DNA from: Cheiracanthium punctorium
Lineage: Eukaryota; Arthropoda; Arachnida; Araneae; Cheiracanthiidae
Length of the DNA stretch: 64,000 bases
Direction: 5' to 3'
NCBI GenBank assembly: GCA_038373885.1
Contig: JAWZYV010011610.1
Span: 372,001-436,000, forward strand
A model generated the notes under the pieces. It was not told the origin of the DNA. It worked only from the letters and a program-made list of their open reading frames with translations, and searched no databases. The position numbers and the translations under genes were made by a program. Position 1 is the first letter of the stretch. Every line of letters begins with the position of its first letter. This document shows, piece after piece, positions 1-12,202 of this stretch.

Positions 1-259
1 GTTTTGACGTAATAAAACTAAATAAATAAATGGAGTAAAAAACTCAATTCCGAGTGACTAAAGTGTGTTTTTCTGTGGTCGCGCTGTGAATCACCTAATT
101 TCAACACGTTCACTGCTAGTGACAAAAAATAAATTAGCATTAGTAGAATTTCCTATCTCAGTTCCAGAAATACTACCCATAGTTTCCACAGAAAATAATG
201 GTAAAGCTACGGATGGAACTTTAAATTTTTCAATGCGATCTTTAGAAAAAACTGTATAT

Positions 260-700
260 CAGGGCCGATGAAAGGTTTTTCGGGCCCCAGGGAAGATTTG
301 TGGCGGACCCTCCGCCTTTAGCCTCCCCCCCTCCCCCTCATAAAAAAATCAGCCCTTTGGCCCCATAAATTTTTGTTAAATAGTATAGAATTAGTACACT
401 TTAAATTTACTATAGCCCACATATACAAAACCTTATACAGTCAAGCCCGCTCAATCGAATAGACTGCCACGAAAAATTATTCTAGTAAGCGGTATACTCC
501 ATTATCTGGGATCACATTGACCAAACATTACGGTTTGGTACTTTGAAAATTTATCGCATTAAGCGAGATCTTCTTTTAACCGATATTCCATTAAGCATGT
601 TGGACTGCACATAAAATTTCCATCCAATTCAGCCCCCCCCTCCCTAAAGCCCGGGCCCGGGAACAGTTGCTCCTCCTGTCCCTCCCTCTCGGTGGGCCTG
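260..700. mobile_element. Non-autonomous hAT element (441 bp)
   Basis: The terminal inverted repeats start CAGGGCC on the left and end GGGCCTG on the right. They are flanked by a perfect 8-bp direct duplication CTGTATAT at 252-259 and 701-708. An 8-bp duplication with CAG...CTG ends is the signature of the hAT superfamily. There is no transposase reading frame. GC-rich ends (GGGCCCCAGG and CCCGGGCCCGGG) surround an AT-rich middle that holds a second, nested element. Confidence 0.85.
438..607. mobile_element. Pogo/Tigger-like MITE nested in the hAT element
   Basis: Inverted ends CAGTCAAGCCCGCTCAATCG and, on the other strand, CAGTCCAACATGCTTAATGG match at most positions and resemble pogo/Tigger termini. 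TA precedes the left end and CA follows the right end, so the expected TA duplication is degraded on one side. The 170-bp body has no coding capacity. Confidence 0.5.
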
Positions 701-803
701 CTGTATATTATTAATGAAATTTAAGTCCGAAATATAATAATCTTTCCTGGCACCTGTAGAAACCTGGAAGTGCTGTACAAATGCTTGCCCTTCAAAGGGT
801 TAA

Positions 804-1178
804 CCCTTTGAGGCGCAACCCTTTCCCAATGTTAAAAAAAGGGCCTCTAGATCTGTGGCACGCGATGAGCGTTTCGATCGTCCGCCATCTTGCTGGTAGT
901 TAAGTCGAGCGATGACAACGGCTGCCCTTTTTTCAGCATTGGGCCATCTATCCAGCTGTTCGTTCATTCTTCCATTTTTCAGCAGATGTTAGTGCTGTTA
1001 AAAAATAATCGTGACAATTTTTTTACGGGAAATGACGTGCTTAAAAAGTAAAGGATTCTCGTGGAGCTATGTCACCCGAAACTATTTTTATAGAAATCAA
1101 ATCTGTTCTTCGTGACTGGCAACAGTCAAAACGTCAGAGTTTGGTGTTCCCAGAGCGGGAACACTGCGCGTTAAAGGG
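804..1178 (+). mobile_element. piggyBac-like MITE, TTAA family 1, copy 1
   Basis: The element is flanked by TTAA at 800-803 and 1179-1182. Its ends are CCCTTTGAGGCGCAACCC on the left and the complement of CCCTTTAACGCGCAGTG on the right. The TTAA target duplication and CCC-initial ends are the piggyBac signature. The body contains the marker AACGTTTCGATCGTCC-type segment (here GCGTTTCGATCGTCCGCC) and the right-end marker TTCCCAGAGCGGGAAC, shared with copies near 11751, 15044, 51240 and 55741. It is non-coding. Confidence 0.8.
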
Positions 1179-1189
1179 TTAAGTACCTG

Positions 1190-1560
1190 AAGTTTAGTTC
1201 GAAGCCCAGTGGCTTATTAGTGCATTGCATTGCCATGCCACAGGTGCGGAGTTAGATTCCCGGACGGGTCAAGGTTTACTCAGCTTTTCATCTCTTGAAT
1301 GGGTCGATAAAATGAACACAAGTTTGCTTAGGGACTAAACAAAGGGGGTTCCACTTCAGGCTGACCATCCAGCCAGGACATATACTTCTGCACCACATAG
1401 CACATAGTCGTGATGGCGTGGACGGACATAGCAGGCCTTGCCCCCATGTTTCCCTTGCCCCCACTGGATGAAACACCAGTGATTTTTTTTTTTTCAGCAA
1501 ATGAACCAGAAAGTTAAAACTGATTGTAGTGCTAATACTCATTCAACTTAGGAAAGAGCT
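1190..1560 (+). mobile_element. Probable tRNA-derived SINE
   Basis: The segment begins near a Pol III A-box-like stretch (AGCCCAGTGGC) followed about 45 bp later by a degraded B box (GTTAGATTCCC). The body contains GTCGATAAAATGAACACAAG, which resembles a conserved SINE central domain, and it ends with a T-rich stretch. No flanking duplication was identified, so the boundaries are approximate. Confidence 0.45.
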
Positions 1561-1770
1561 ACTTAAATTATCTGTTTTTCTACTCCAACTTTGCGCTCGA
1601 ATCAAAAACTTTTATAAAATCTAAAAACAAGCAAAACTTCTGTAAAATAACACACATAAGTAAAAAAATATACCCCAATACGATCACTTCGGATGGTACA
1701 ACAGGTCGATCCTTCCCCAACTGCAAAAAAATTCCACCATCCCCACACAGGCAGGAAGGTTATAGAACTG

Positions 1771-1804
<34 letters not shown>

Positions 1805-1959
1805 TGCGTTATACAGTTTTAAGTGTGTTATTATACAGTTACAGTTGTTTTACCTTTGAGCAGTTTTTTTTTTAATGTTCCTATTAGGTCGTTCTAAAAT
1901 GTGTTCAAAAATTATCAGCTCTAATCTAAATTCTTGCTGCGGTTTATCTGAAAGCCCTG

Positions 1960-1993
<34 letters not shown>

Positions 1994-2576
1994 CATTTCC
2001 TTTTATTTGTTTTCCTGTAAATGCTAATGTCAGATGAGTAGGAGAGGATTATCATTTTTAAACTGGGCAACATATAATTCTTTCATAAGTTTACAATATT
2101 ACTTTGTGATTCTTACTGGATACTTTACAACACATATGGGCAACCGCCGGCTTTCGGGCAGGATGTGGCCCGCCACGGCTTTTGATCCGGCCAGCGGAAC
2201 ATATCAAAACCCCGTATAAAACCCATACAAACCATTCAATATCCCATATAAATCCCAAGTATACGGCCAACGACTTCGATAACATCTTGATAATAACACA
2301 CTTGATCGAAAAGTTTGGCCCGGAACTTTCCAAAGGTTGCCCATACCTGCTTTACAACACCGTCATTTTAAACTGCCTTATATTATATCACCTTAATATA
2401 AGCCATGAAACCTAAATTTTGTAATGATTTTCTGAATCAATTAAATAGATGAACATTCTTGCATGCTACCTCTAAAAAAGAAGGAAAAAAAAATTATACT
2501 GTTTTAAAATAAATTAAAAACTTCGAAAAACGGGGCACGCAAAGAGGTACTTATCACAGTATAATCATTTCGAATC
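1561..2576. other. No gene; AT-rich with two long poly-T runs
   Basis: Poly-T runs of about 30 bp lie at 1772-1801 and 1960-1988. They may be the complement of poly-A tails of old retroposed sequences. Short open frames on both strands here lack any family motif. Nothing else is recognisable. Confidence 0.6.
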
Positions 2577-2584
2577 GTAGGAAA

Positions 2585-3145
2585 TAGAGATGAGACGGCT
2601 CAGCCCGAGCCCGAAAGCCCGAGCCCGAGCCCGAACCGGGCTCGGGCTCTGTAATTCACAATTGTGTTCGGGCTCGGGCTCGTGAAAAATTTCTCCTTTA
2701 TTGAACATACTGCTTGTAATAGATTTTAAAAAGTGATTCATGGGGAAAATAAAAGTACTTATAATAAATAAATAAATAAATAAACAAATAAAAATAGCGG
2801 CACGGGCGCCTAGAAGGTGCGTGAAGCTCTTTGGGTATTTTAGAACGGCGGTTTATATTCCTTAGTAATGAGATCCGACATTTTTTGATAAAGGATGGAT
2901 ACTAAGAATTAGAAAGTGCATTGGGAGTTTGCAACTACATTTTTCTTTAATTTGCACAAACGGCAAAATTTATTGTATTCTATCAATGAAGTATTTGAAT
3001 TTTTTTTTTTATTTATCTTAAGCTGAAATTTCGGGCTCGGGCGGGCTCGGGCTCCGACTTAAATAATATTGCTCGGGCTCGGGCGGGCTCGGATTAAAAG
3101 TCCTGCGGGCTCGGGCTTCAAAAAATGAGCCCGAACTCATCTCTA
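2585..3145. mobile_element. hAT MITE with GAGCCC/GGGCTC hexamer arrays, copy 1
   Basis: Inverted ends TAGAGATGAG and CTCATCTCTA are flanked by a perfect 8-bp duplication GTAGGAAA (2577-2584 and 3146-3153), which places it in hAT. Directly inside both ends are arrays of the hexamer CCCGAG/CTCGGG in inverted orientation, with a further copy in the interior. A second, shorter copy lies at 45983-46374. It has no transposase. The stretch 3033-3051 has four GGG tracts with 1-3 base loops. Confidence 0.88.
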
Positions 3146-3306
3146 GTAGGAAAGCCCCCCCCCCCCTCATCAGTTTCGGAGATTGAGCATCAGTTCAGGT
3201 GAACCTCTTGCATCCCCTGAAAAGATCACATTGCCAGGAGTACCTCTTTATGTTTGTTATTTTACAAATTTTTAGTTAGTTTTACCATTTAACATAAGCT
3301 TTTGTC

Positions 3307-3643
3307 ATAAACGTAGATAGAGGGAGGGGGTTGTTAGGGGGTCTGCATTCTCCTCCCTTAGTCTACGCGCAAACGCTAATTATAGCCACATATTCATCAC
3401 TCAAAACAGTACGCGGTTTAAAAAAAATTATAAATTTTGAAAACTTTGAATTAAAATTACAAAATTATTTTAACTTTGTAAATTTTATAATTCACTGCGT
3501 AACAAACGTACAATTTAGTATAAAGAATCTAAAAATATTTAGTGCTATTAAAAATTTTTACCAGATATTTACAGCAAATTTTACTGATGTTTTATAGTAA
3601 GAATGGACCCCTCCCATGAAAAAACTGTAGCTTACGCCCGTGG
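3307..3643. mobile_element. Possible hAT-like MITE
   Basis: The right end CTTACGCCCGTGG resembles the CACGGGCGTAAG type of hAT terminus. The left end (ATAAACGTAGATAG) pairs only partly with it. Candidate 8-bp flanks CTTTTGTC and TTTTTGTT agree at 6 of 8 positions. The interior has G-rich and C-rich stretches typical of this kind of element. Boundaries are tentative. Confidence 0.35.
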
Positions 3644-5464
3644 TTTTTGTTGATTGTTGTAATACTGCTGTGTTCCATGTTGTGTTCTAATGCAACAGTG
3701 CTACATGCCTCTTTACTCTCAGTTCGCAATCAAATACTATTCAACCGGAACCCACCCCTCCTTCATAAACTGTTCCATAAGGGAATATACACACACTTAT
3801 TATTATTATTAATATTATTTTTAATTTACTTTTTGTAAATCGCTGTCCAGCTGTTCACCATATCACTTTGAGATAATGAAACCAGAAGTTCGTGACCTGA
3901 TATTGTAATACGTCTCCCCAAATGTTATGCAATCAGTGACAGCCAATCTCGTAAGTCCATTGTGCGTGGGCAACATTGGCGCCTCTCAACCACACAACCT
4001 GAAAGAGTTGTCTTTGAAGCAGAAAAGATCCGTACCTTTTTTGTCGAGGTCAAAAAGGGAACCAGGGTGTAATCAGGTGCGTAAAACGGTAAATTTATGA
4101 AATTTCAATTTGAACCAAAATTTAACCAGGCTCGACGAAGGAATATATGCCTTGTCAAGTTGGTTTAAAAAAGAGTTCATTTTAAATCTTCAGGGTCCCT
4201 GTACTACTCAGAAACCCTTTTGATCTTTTATTACATCAATCATTTATTCGCTAGTAAAATTATTAAAGAATTTGAAATTAATAGTAATTGGAAAATAATT
4301 AATATAATTAAAGTTATTAGTAATTTAAAGCATTATACTCTGATAAACATTCATGTTCTAAAAAATTCCAACATTTTGTTTTGAAGGTTTCGTCACCACC
4401 ATAGCGAAACTATTTGCTACGCTATTTTTGTATGGCTGTGTCCTCGGTAATGGAAAAATTAATATTGTTATTCATACTACCATTCAAGCAGGCAGCCGAA
4501 AAAAATTTCAGAAGCCCAAAAAAGGGGGGAAATCAAAATTTCTCAGAGAAAATCCTGATCTTTAACATTTTGTTTGCAGAAATTCAAAATTTCAGAGGTT
4601 GGGTTGTGCCCATAGTCTCTTTTCTGGCTCTATCCTTTCTTCCATTATGTAACAATGCGTCTTGAAAAAAATTAATTTCTAGTCAGATAAATCTTTTCTA
4701 GCTTTTAGTCACGGCAAACCGTGGAATAATACCGTCAAAGTCTACTTTTCTTGAAAAAGAAGACTAACACTCCTCGTTTTTCTCAGGGTTGTGGATTTTT
4801 GCTCTCTGTATTTTTGCAATTTCATTCAAAAATTCATTTAAAACTTTCGGGGACTTAATTTTTATTTGGTCTTTTTTTTTAACAAATGTGACAACACGCA
4901 ATCCAGTATTATATATAAAACAGCAAAAAGGTGCCCCCTTCACAAGGTGGGGCCCTGGGATTTTCCCCCTGCTCCCTTTCCTCTCTGCGCCACTGTTAAT
5001 AATTCATCTTTCTCAAGTTACGGTTACGTTTTGGCAAAAATTTCTCGGCTATTTCAGTTCAGCTCAAAACTTCTTTGAGGGGGAAAAAAATAAATATGCT
5101 TAAAAATGCAGGTCTTTACCTTTGCATATCTTCCATGAAAAAATATTTTTATTCATGTTACATTCCAAGAAAAACCGCAAGAATTTATTATTAACGATCT
5201 GGAGAGAAAGAAAAATAAATACTTGGCATAGGTGCGGTGTTATCGTCTCATCCTTTCCAGCACTGCACTTTTTGTTATTTCAAATTTCTGTTTGTTTGAA
5301 GTCTAGATAGCAGGTAAATCCTCCCCATGAGGAATGTTGCTTGTTTTATCCCCTTAAAATTTTATCTTTTTATACGAATTCATTTTAAAAAATTAGAAAA
5401 CCACATTTCACAATTTTCCATCAGTCAATGCTATTTTTTAATATATTTTTTATATCAATGTTAA
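3644..5464. other. No recognisable gene
   Basis: AT-rich sequence with only short open frames that carry no motif. Around 4920-5000 a segment with TGCGCCACTG hints at one end of another hAT MITE, but no partner end or duplication was found. Confidence 0.5.
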
Positions 5465-5466
5465 TA

Positions 5467-6281
5467 CAGTAGAACTTCGATTCATCGTTTTTCCTGGGGT
5501 GCTTAGGAAAATACGATGAATGCGGGAAAACGACAAATGCGGGTTTTAGTCAAAATACGAAGAAAGCAATCTTTATGCATATACACAATGACTGTATACC
5601 AAGCAATACTAATTTGTTACAAACTTGTGAAACAAATAAATCGAAGATGAAAAGTAAGTGATACTTACTTTTAAAAATCCGTAATTTTATATGGGGTTTT
5701 CCATTATTTTGAAATTTCGGAAATTAAGTAAATTTTCAAGATTTACAATATTTTTCTGGTCCTCTTATGTGATTTTATGTTTGTATAAAAAGTTCATACA
5801 GTTTCAAAGAGCGTTAATTGCTTCATACCAACTTCGTACTAGTGCAGGCATAGCCTCATGGGAATGAACATTATCCGCTGCTTCACAATTATTTTCATTT
5901 TTTTGCATCATCACACGTTTCTTCCATGTTTAGGATACCGCATGCCTCACCATCTTGATTAATGGAAATATAATCATTAAATTTCACGCTATACACATCT
6001 TCAACGCCCAACCTGTTGCTCATCTGATCACCAATAAACCAAGAAATAATACCAGGAAACAATTACAGTTTATATAACATATGGATCCCCTTAACGTACA
6101 TTTTCATTTTGGTCAGGAGAAAAATTTTACAACGATGAACGCGTGAAAGACACTTTTTGGCGAACGATAGATGCGGGTTTCTTTAACGTTATTCAAATAC
6201 AATTTGTGCAGGGACCATAGAAATAAAGCGATCAATGCGGGAAAACAATGAATGCGGGAACGATAGATCGGGGTTTCACTG
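5467..6281. mobile_element. Pogo/Tigger-like non-autonomous element (815 bp)
   Basis: The element starts CAGTAGAACTTCGATTCATC and ends with GGGGTTTCACTG, and both sides are flanked by TA (5465-5466 and 6282-6283). The terminus type CAGT-GAACCxCGAT and the TA target site are typical of pogo/Tigger members of Tc1/mariner. Degenerate repeats of a motif like CGATGAATGCGGGAAAAC recur inside both ends. No transposase frame survives. Confidence 0.75.
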
Positions 6282-6629
6282 TACAAATTTTTAAAAACCA
6301 CATACATTTTTTGTGAAATAATTATAATGTATAAAAAAATTACGCTACATATTTTAACTAGTCTTCAGATAATATTCAAAGCGTAATCACTATATTTCAA
6401 ACCACAACAAATCTAAACGTATTTGTTTGTTGTACAGTTCCAGTTGATTCCTAAGAAGCTGCGGCTTAAGTGGTTTTTGAAGGGATAGATTCAATTTACG
6501 GTTTAAAAGTTATTTTATTGTTTTCTCAATAGAAGGGCGGGGGAGACTAGTTAAATTGCAATAAAACATACTTGTGGCACTGCCTGGAGCAACGAACTGT
6601 TGGAAGAAGTCAAGGTAGTCTCAATTTAA

Positions 6630-6994
6630 CACTTTAACGAGCAACCATTTTCATATCTATATATAGAATAACAACTTTACGTAGTGCCCAACACCGAAAG
6701 AGTGCACCAGTTGCCATCTCACGAGTTAACTACCAGCAACATAGCGATTGATAGAATCGCCCATCGCGTGCTACAAAGCTAAAGTCCTTTTTTGACGCAG
6801 CCGGCTGTGACAAAAAAAAAAAAAAAAAAGGACTGTCGATTGGATCAACCGCCATGTTGCTGGTCGTTAACTCAAGAGATGGCAACCGGTGCGTTTTTTC
6901 GGCGTTGGGACCATTTAACCCTATTTTTTGCGACTGGCTCTTGAAAGCGTTGGATTGAGGTGGTTTCACGGCGCGAGCACCGCACATTAAAAGG
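6630..6994 (+). mobile_element. piggyBac-like MITE, TTAA family 1, diverged copy
   Basis: TTAA flanks lie at 6626-6629 and 6995-6998. The ends CACTTTAACGAGCAACC and the complement of CCTTTTAATGTGCGGTGC are diverged versions of the family 1 termini. The internal sequences ATCGCCCATCGCGTGCTACA and CCGCCATGTTGCTGG correspond to family markers. A 17-18 bp A run near 6813 interrupts the body. Confidence 0.6.
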
Positions 6995-7780
6995 TTAATA
7001 GATATTACTTTCACTTCTCCGCTCTAGCGTAGTCCATCTGAAATACAGAGCTGACTAAAAGGCAATTCGAGCAGACACCGAACACAAGACTAATAATAAT
7101 AAGGCAAATGAAATGTATTAAAAGTTTTGAGCTAGGGCATTTCACCAACACACCAACTAAGCTCTCACAGAAAAGACGTTCCAGATCTAGTCATTAGGAG
7201 GTTAATAAACTTATTCCTCGGCTTATATTTAAATGCTCCCAGACGTCGACTTGATTTTACTTTCATCCTTTTGATCGTTTATTTACTTCTTTCAACCCTT
7301 TCACTACCGTTTTTTTTTTTCAGAGAAAAAATAAAAATAAAAATAAAATCAATAATTTAATGTTATAAAACCGGGGACTCATGATATTTGTAAAAGAAAA
7401 AAATTGCAAACCTTAAGGAAGGACTTTTGATGTTCTTTTTATATGCAGTGAGGCAATAAGATTCAAATAAAACATACTATGGGGACACCTATTTCCCATA
7501 TAATTTACTTCCATTGAAATAGCGATAAGTATTTACATTGACTAAACTGCTTATTTTTACAACCAAGGACCGATTTAGAAATTTTTTGGAATAATCATAA
7601 CTCACGATGCCCCCCCCCCCAAACGTTGATGTCGATGTGCGATTTCCAAAATTTACGCTCGCACACACACACACAAAATAAATAAGTAAATAATAAATAA
7701 TAATAATAATCATGAAAGTGCCATCCATTGTGAAAGTACCATTTTACCAAGGATTATCTATTTGAAGAGTATAAGTTTGT

Positions 7781-7844
7781 ATGGTATATTATATTTTACT
7801 GCTTTTTGTCAAATAACAAAAAGCAATAAAACATAATATACCAT
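7781..7844. repeat. Near-perfect 29-bp hairpin
   Basis: Arms 7781-7809 and 7816-7844 are inverted copies matching at about 27 of 29 positions, with a 6-nt loop. The sequence is AT-rich. It could be a very short foldback element or a transcribable hairpin, and nothing around it decides this. Confidence 0.6.
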
Positions 7845-8044
7845 ATTGACTTCATTGCTATTAAAAAAATTATGTCCTGGCTATAGGCCAGGGTTATAGG
7901 TCTGGGTCTATTGAAAAATCAGGGCCTGTTTATGTGATTACATGTACACGAGAGTTCACTGTGTTAAATTGCATTTCAATGCTAAAAATAACTGCTAGTG
8001 CCCCAATCTTCCACAGATTTATCACAAAAAATAATATAGTATAA

Positions 8045-8177
8045 CATTGATATCTTGAAGTTGAAGAGACACTGAAAAAATCGAGATATCGAGTTTTCAA
8101 GATGGAATAAAAAGGGGTTAGTTTGTAAGGAAAAACACATTTATTCGAGATACAGGGTTTAGTGTAATTTAATCTCA
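8045..8177. mobile_element. Tigger/pogo-like fragment
   Basis: The right end ATTCGAGATACAGGGTTTAG followed by TGTA, together with the internal AATCGAGATATCGAGTTTTC, resembles the repeated CGATAT motifs inside Tigger-type termini. No matching left terminus was found, so this is a fragment or an over-diverged copy. Confidence 0.35.
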
Positions 8178-8205
8178 ATACATGGTAAAACTTTGCTGTC
8201 ATGCA

Positions 8206-10067
8206 TTGAGAGTAAGTAAGTTATACTAAATTGCAGTGTTACTAATAAAATCCATGGAAGAATCCTACTTAGCATATTTATCCAATGATTTGAAAATTTT
8301 CGCCGGCCTGCCTGAAATTCTGATTTTTCTACCGTTTGGAACCACTTTAAAATTTTTTCTGGATGCGTCTCTGACTAGAACTGGGAAAACTTTGATAATT
8401 TTTTATTAGTTGTCCTGAGCACTCTTTATGAAAATTGAACGTACATGCTTATAAATGTGTTTAAGAATAAATTTGACAGTTTTTGCGATTTTCATTAAAA
8501 AATTGTCAAGCGCAGCGATTTGGATTACAAAATTTGGTAAAGTGCCACCAATTTGCATAAAACATTGCGAAACACTGTTACGTCTGAGATTTTTCCCGAA
8601 CGTTTCCTAACTCTTACAGACTATCCAAAAGTTGCATGATTTATTAGAACATCTGTACGAAATTTTAAAATGTAATACTGATCGCTCCCATCTTATATGC
8701 AGCTGAAACAAAGTGTTTGATGCTACTGCATTGGTAGCATTAGGGAAGAACACGTTTCGTCAAATCGCAAAGCTGCCTGGGACATTTCTACAGATACACA
8801 GACGCTGGGTAAGAAACAGCTAAACTTTATGGATTATGAACAGCTGGATCCATCTAAACAAAATGATCTTGTTCTGCCCGTTACCGATATATAAACAGCA
8901 ACCTGAATGTGATTCAGTGTCAAGATGCTGCATAAATGCGGAGAGAAGAAAAAAAAAAAAAAGACATTAGATCACAAAGCCATCTTGTGCATCTCCCTTT
9001 GGAAGTGTGATCTGAGGATACAATTAACGCCATAGATGGCTGCCATCTCGTAAAACAACTACAGGGAACATACAAAGTGTTTTTTGTGTAGGAAGGACAA
9101 ACTGCTTAAGGGGTTCCAAACCCTATCGCACCCTTATCAAGCCCTTAGAAAATCTAATTTATGGTGACACCACATTACGGGCATATGCAGCTGATATAAA
9201 CTTTTGATGTACATTTCGGTTAATATATTTAATCTTTGAAAACCTTAAAAGTAAAATTTTTCAATTTTAATTGTAATAAAATAAAATAATGAATACTCAG
9301 TATTAGTGGCGTATTATTGCAAGTTTGTCGGTGGGGGGGGGGCGGTTAGTTAGAAGATTGGCATGTACATCCATTTTATGGAAGTAAAATAGGATCTTTT
9401 ACATTAATTTCTTTTGTCACTTTTTTGCAAAGGTTTCTATCTCTTACCGCAGTTCTTTAAGTTTTCAAGGTTATTCCTGTAGCCATGGATGTTCCAAAAT
9501 TTTGAAAGGCGGGGTCAAGAAAGTATTTAAGACAATAAATAAATAAAAATAACTAAAACACGATATTTTTTAATTCACCGGTTGGCCAATACCTACTGCA
9601 AAATAATTGATTACTAAATACAGATTTCCTTTCTGCAGTTCTACCCACAAATTCTTTCACCATTCAGTTCAGATTGATTTTTGCAGTGTACGGCTCAGGA
9701 ACATTAAGGGCTAGATTTGTTAGTTGTTTTTGAATCATGTTTGTGCGCAAGCAACTCTCTTCTAAGACCTCTGAAAGACCTTTCAGCTGGAATTGCAGAT
9801 TGAGATCAATTCCCCAAGTTTGAACACTTCATTCATGAGCTCTTTAATCGCAATTGACGTTGCTGTCAAGTTCTGGTAGATGATGATGACATTATACAAA
9901 TGATGACATTAACTTTTAGGTATTAGAAAATAATGGTTTAAAAATGCACTATAGTTTGGCCATTGTTTCACATCAGAATCCCACGTTATTTTATAGGAAA
10001 AAGTTTAAAGATAACAAAAAACACTCAAAAAAACAGGTGTGTTAGACATGATAAAGATAAAACACAC
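8206..10067. other. No recognisable gene; one hAT-like fragment
   Basis: No coding sequence is evident. The segment 9305-9420 shares the stretch TTTATGGAAGTAAAATAGGA with 51140-51180, including G-rich surroundings and a left end like AGTGGCGTATTATTG, so it is probably a hAT MITE fragment. The rest is unassigned. Confidence 0.45.
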
Positions 10068-10071
10068 TTAA

Positions 10072-10851
10072 CCTTTTACAATCCAATGTTCCCAATTCCA
10101 ATTGGGAACATCAAATTAAAAATTTATTCAAAAATGAAATTTTAACATAATTGACTTGAATAAATTAGAAGATACAGTCAAAAGATGACTTGATTTTTTG
10201 AAATGGACGTAGCATTTCTATCATTAGTGGGGACAGTGGCGGATCCAGAAATTTTTTTTTTGGGAGGGGCTAAATTTTTTAAAAATCTTATTTAACCCAA
10301 TTAAAATATACTATAAATCAAAATTTTAGTCTAAACCAATGTATTAGGCTTTTGGGAGGGGCTAAGTAATAAAATAGGATCATTTTAGCTATTTAAAGTG
10401 TATAATAAAGCAGAATGTTACCCTTGAGCAATCTCTTTTGGGGGGGCTGAAGCCCCCTAGCCCCTCCCCTGGATCCGCTACTGAGTGGGGAAACTGGACA
10501 AAAAATCATGAAAATAGCCATTTTCATAAATTTTTACAGAGCTATCTTGATACACCCTCCCCCCCCCTCACCTTTAAACTTAATTCATATCTTTACTTAA
10601 ATTTAAAAATAAATCTTTCATTAACTCTTAATATTTCACTTATTATTTAAACTACCCATCACTATATTCTGTTTTTGAAACCAATGTAAAAGTATAGTCA
10701 GAAATGACCCATGCTCCCAGTTGGAAACGCAGTAAAAATTGTATAATTTTTCCCCCCCATTTAAATGACTAACATCCTTTAGCTAATGCATTAGAAGACA
10801 AAATATGCAAGAAACTAATTTAAAGTATGCCTGAATTCGGTTTGTAAAAGG
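10072..10851. mobile_element. piggyBac-like MITE, TTAA family 2, copy 1
   Basis: The flanks are TTAA at 10068-10071 and 10852-10855. The inverted ends are CCTTTTACAATCC and TTTGTAAAAGG. Apart from a nested 250-bp hAT MITE and its 8-bp duplication, about 522 bp of family sequence remain. These match the reverse complement of 17414-18116 over their whole length. The family is non-coding and contains the motif TTCCAATTGGGAAC near one end. Confidence 0.8.
10234..10483. mobile_element. hAT MITE (CAGTGGCGGATCCAG type) nested in TTAA family 2
   Basis: The ends are CAGTGGCGGATCCAG and CTGGATCCGCTACTG. A perfect 8-bp duplication AGTGGGGA occurs at 10226-10233 and 10484-10491. The related copy near 17800 has the uninterrupted site TCATGACTGGGAAACTGG, which confirms the insertion boundaries. 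The termini are of the hAT type seen with GGATCC-containing ends. There is no coding capacity. Confidence 0.92.
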
Positions 10852-10855
10852 TTAA

Positions 10856-11746
10856 CAAGGTGATCTTAGTCAAAGATAAGTAAATTATTATGTGCTTTAT
10901 TTTACAAAATTTTATTTATATCAATTTTAAAGATATTTTTGAGCTGAATGAAGCTTGAAGTATAATAATACGAACTTTAAAATATAATAGTGTTTTAACT
11001 TCAGAATAGACTTTAGAACAGAGAGGGGGTCGACATTACATAGTTTGCTCCCTCTCCTCATATACAGAGAGGGCAACCCCCTTCCCCTGTTGTCACGTTT
11101 CTGTCCGTTTCCCGAGATTTTAGCCAGTGAAAGAATTTCATTGTAAGAAATACAGTATCTGAGGAATCCCCAGTGCTCGGCTGCCTGTTAGAAAAGTGTT
11201 ATTGCTTGTTAATTTCAGTGAACAGTGTTCTGAAAATTGTACATCGAATTTCTAAACCTAATGAAATTTGTGTTTCGTCCTATCAACTGGACATTTTACT
11301 AGAAATTTCTAGATACACTGGACTTTTAAGCTACGAACCCGAAACCTAAGCTAAGTTTCTTTAGCTACATAGTCTCATCTCAGAAGGTTGGATGATTTGA
11401 TCGTCTTTCTCAATCCTCAAGTAACGCTTTCTGTTGTAGAGCATTGGATTAGTGTGATGTATAATTCTTGTAAATCTGGTTACGATGCCAATGTGACTGT
11501 TTCGTTGGGCCCATCTTGCGGTTCCGCTTGTTGGGTGGTAAAGTACCGTGTTCACCTTGGGCTTTTTAATCTTCCGTCAGTCATAGGTCGGCAGGTGATA
11601 TAATAAAGCTGTAAATGTAATGACCAGTTGCAGTTCAAGTGTCTAATTCTGCCCTAACAGTTTTTAAATTTGTCTGAACGTAAGTGGATTTAGAAGTTTA
11701 CGCCGTAAGACCTGACGGATCAGGAAAACGTTAGTCTGATGGCTGG
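10856..11746. other. Unassigned; base-balanced block near 11390-11620
   Basis: The stretch 11388-11620 is less AT-rich than its surroundings and ends with AATAAAGCTG near 11601. It could be a solo LTR, a terminal exon with 3' untranslated sequence, or chance. A 71-residue open frame covers part of it, but no family is recognised. Confidence 0.3.
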
Positions 11747-11750
11747 TTAA

Positions 11751-12198
11751 CCCTTTAACGCGAAGTGTTCCCGCTCTGGGAACACCAAACTCTGACGTTT
11801 TGACTGTTGCCAGTCACAAAGAATATTTGATTTCTATAAAAATAGTTGTGGGTGACATAGCTCCACGAGAATCCTTTACTCTTTAGCACGTCATTTCCCG
11901 TAAAAAAATTGTCACGATTATGATGATGTCAGCGATTATTATGATGATCAGCAGATGTCAGTGCTGTTAAAACAGCACTGACATCTGCTGAAAAATGGAA
12001 GAATGCGAGAACAGCTGGATAGATTGCCCAATGCTGAAAAAAGACTATCAAGATGGCGGACGATCGAAATGTTCATCGCGTGCCACAGATCTAGAGACAC
12101 TTTTTTGACGACAGCTGGCGCCATCTTGTTGGTAGTTAAGTCGAGCGATGGCAGGCTGCCCTTTCTTCAGCATTTGGAAAGGGTTGTGCCTCAAAGGG
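11751..12198 (-). mobile_element. piggyBac-like MITE, TTAA family 1, copy 2
   Basis: TTAA flanks lie at 11747-11750 and 12199-12202. The ends CCCTTTAACGCGAAGTG and GTGCCTCAAAGGG are the family termini in reverse orientation relative to copy 1. Internal markers such as TTCCCGCTCTGGGAACACC and CGGACGATCGAAATGTTC are present. A local palindrome near 11940-11995 (CATCTGCTG repeated in inverted form) looks like a small internal duplication. Confidence 0.8.
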
Positions 12199-12202
12199 TT
12201 AA

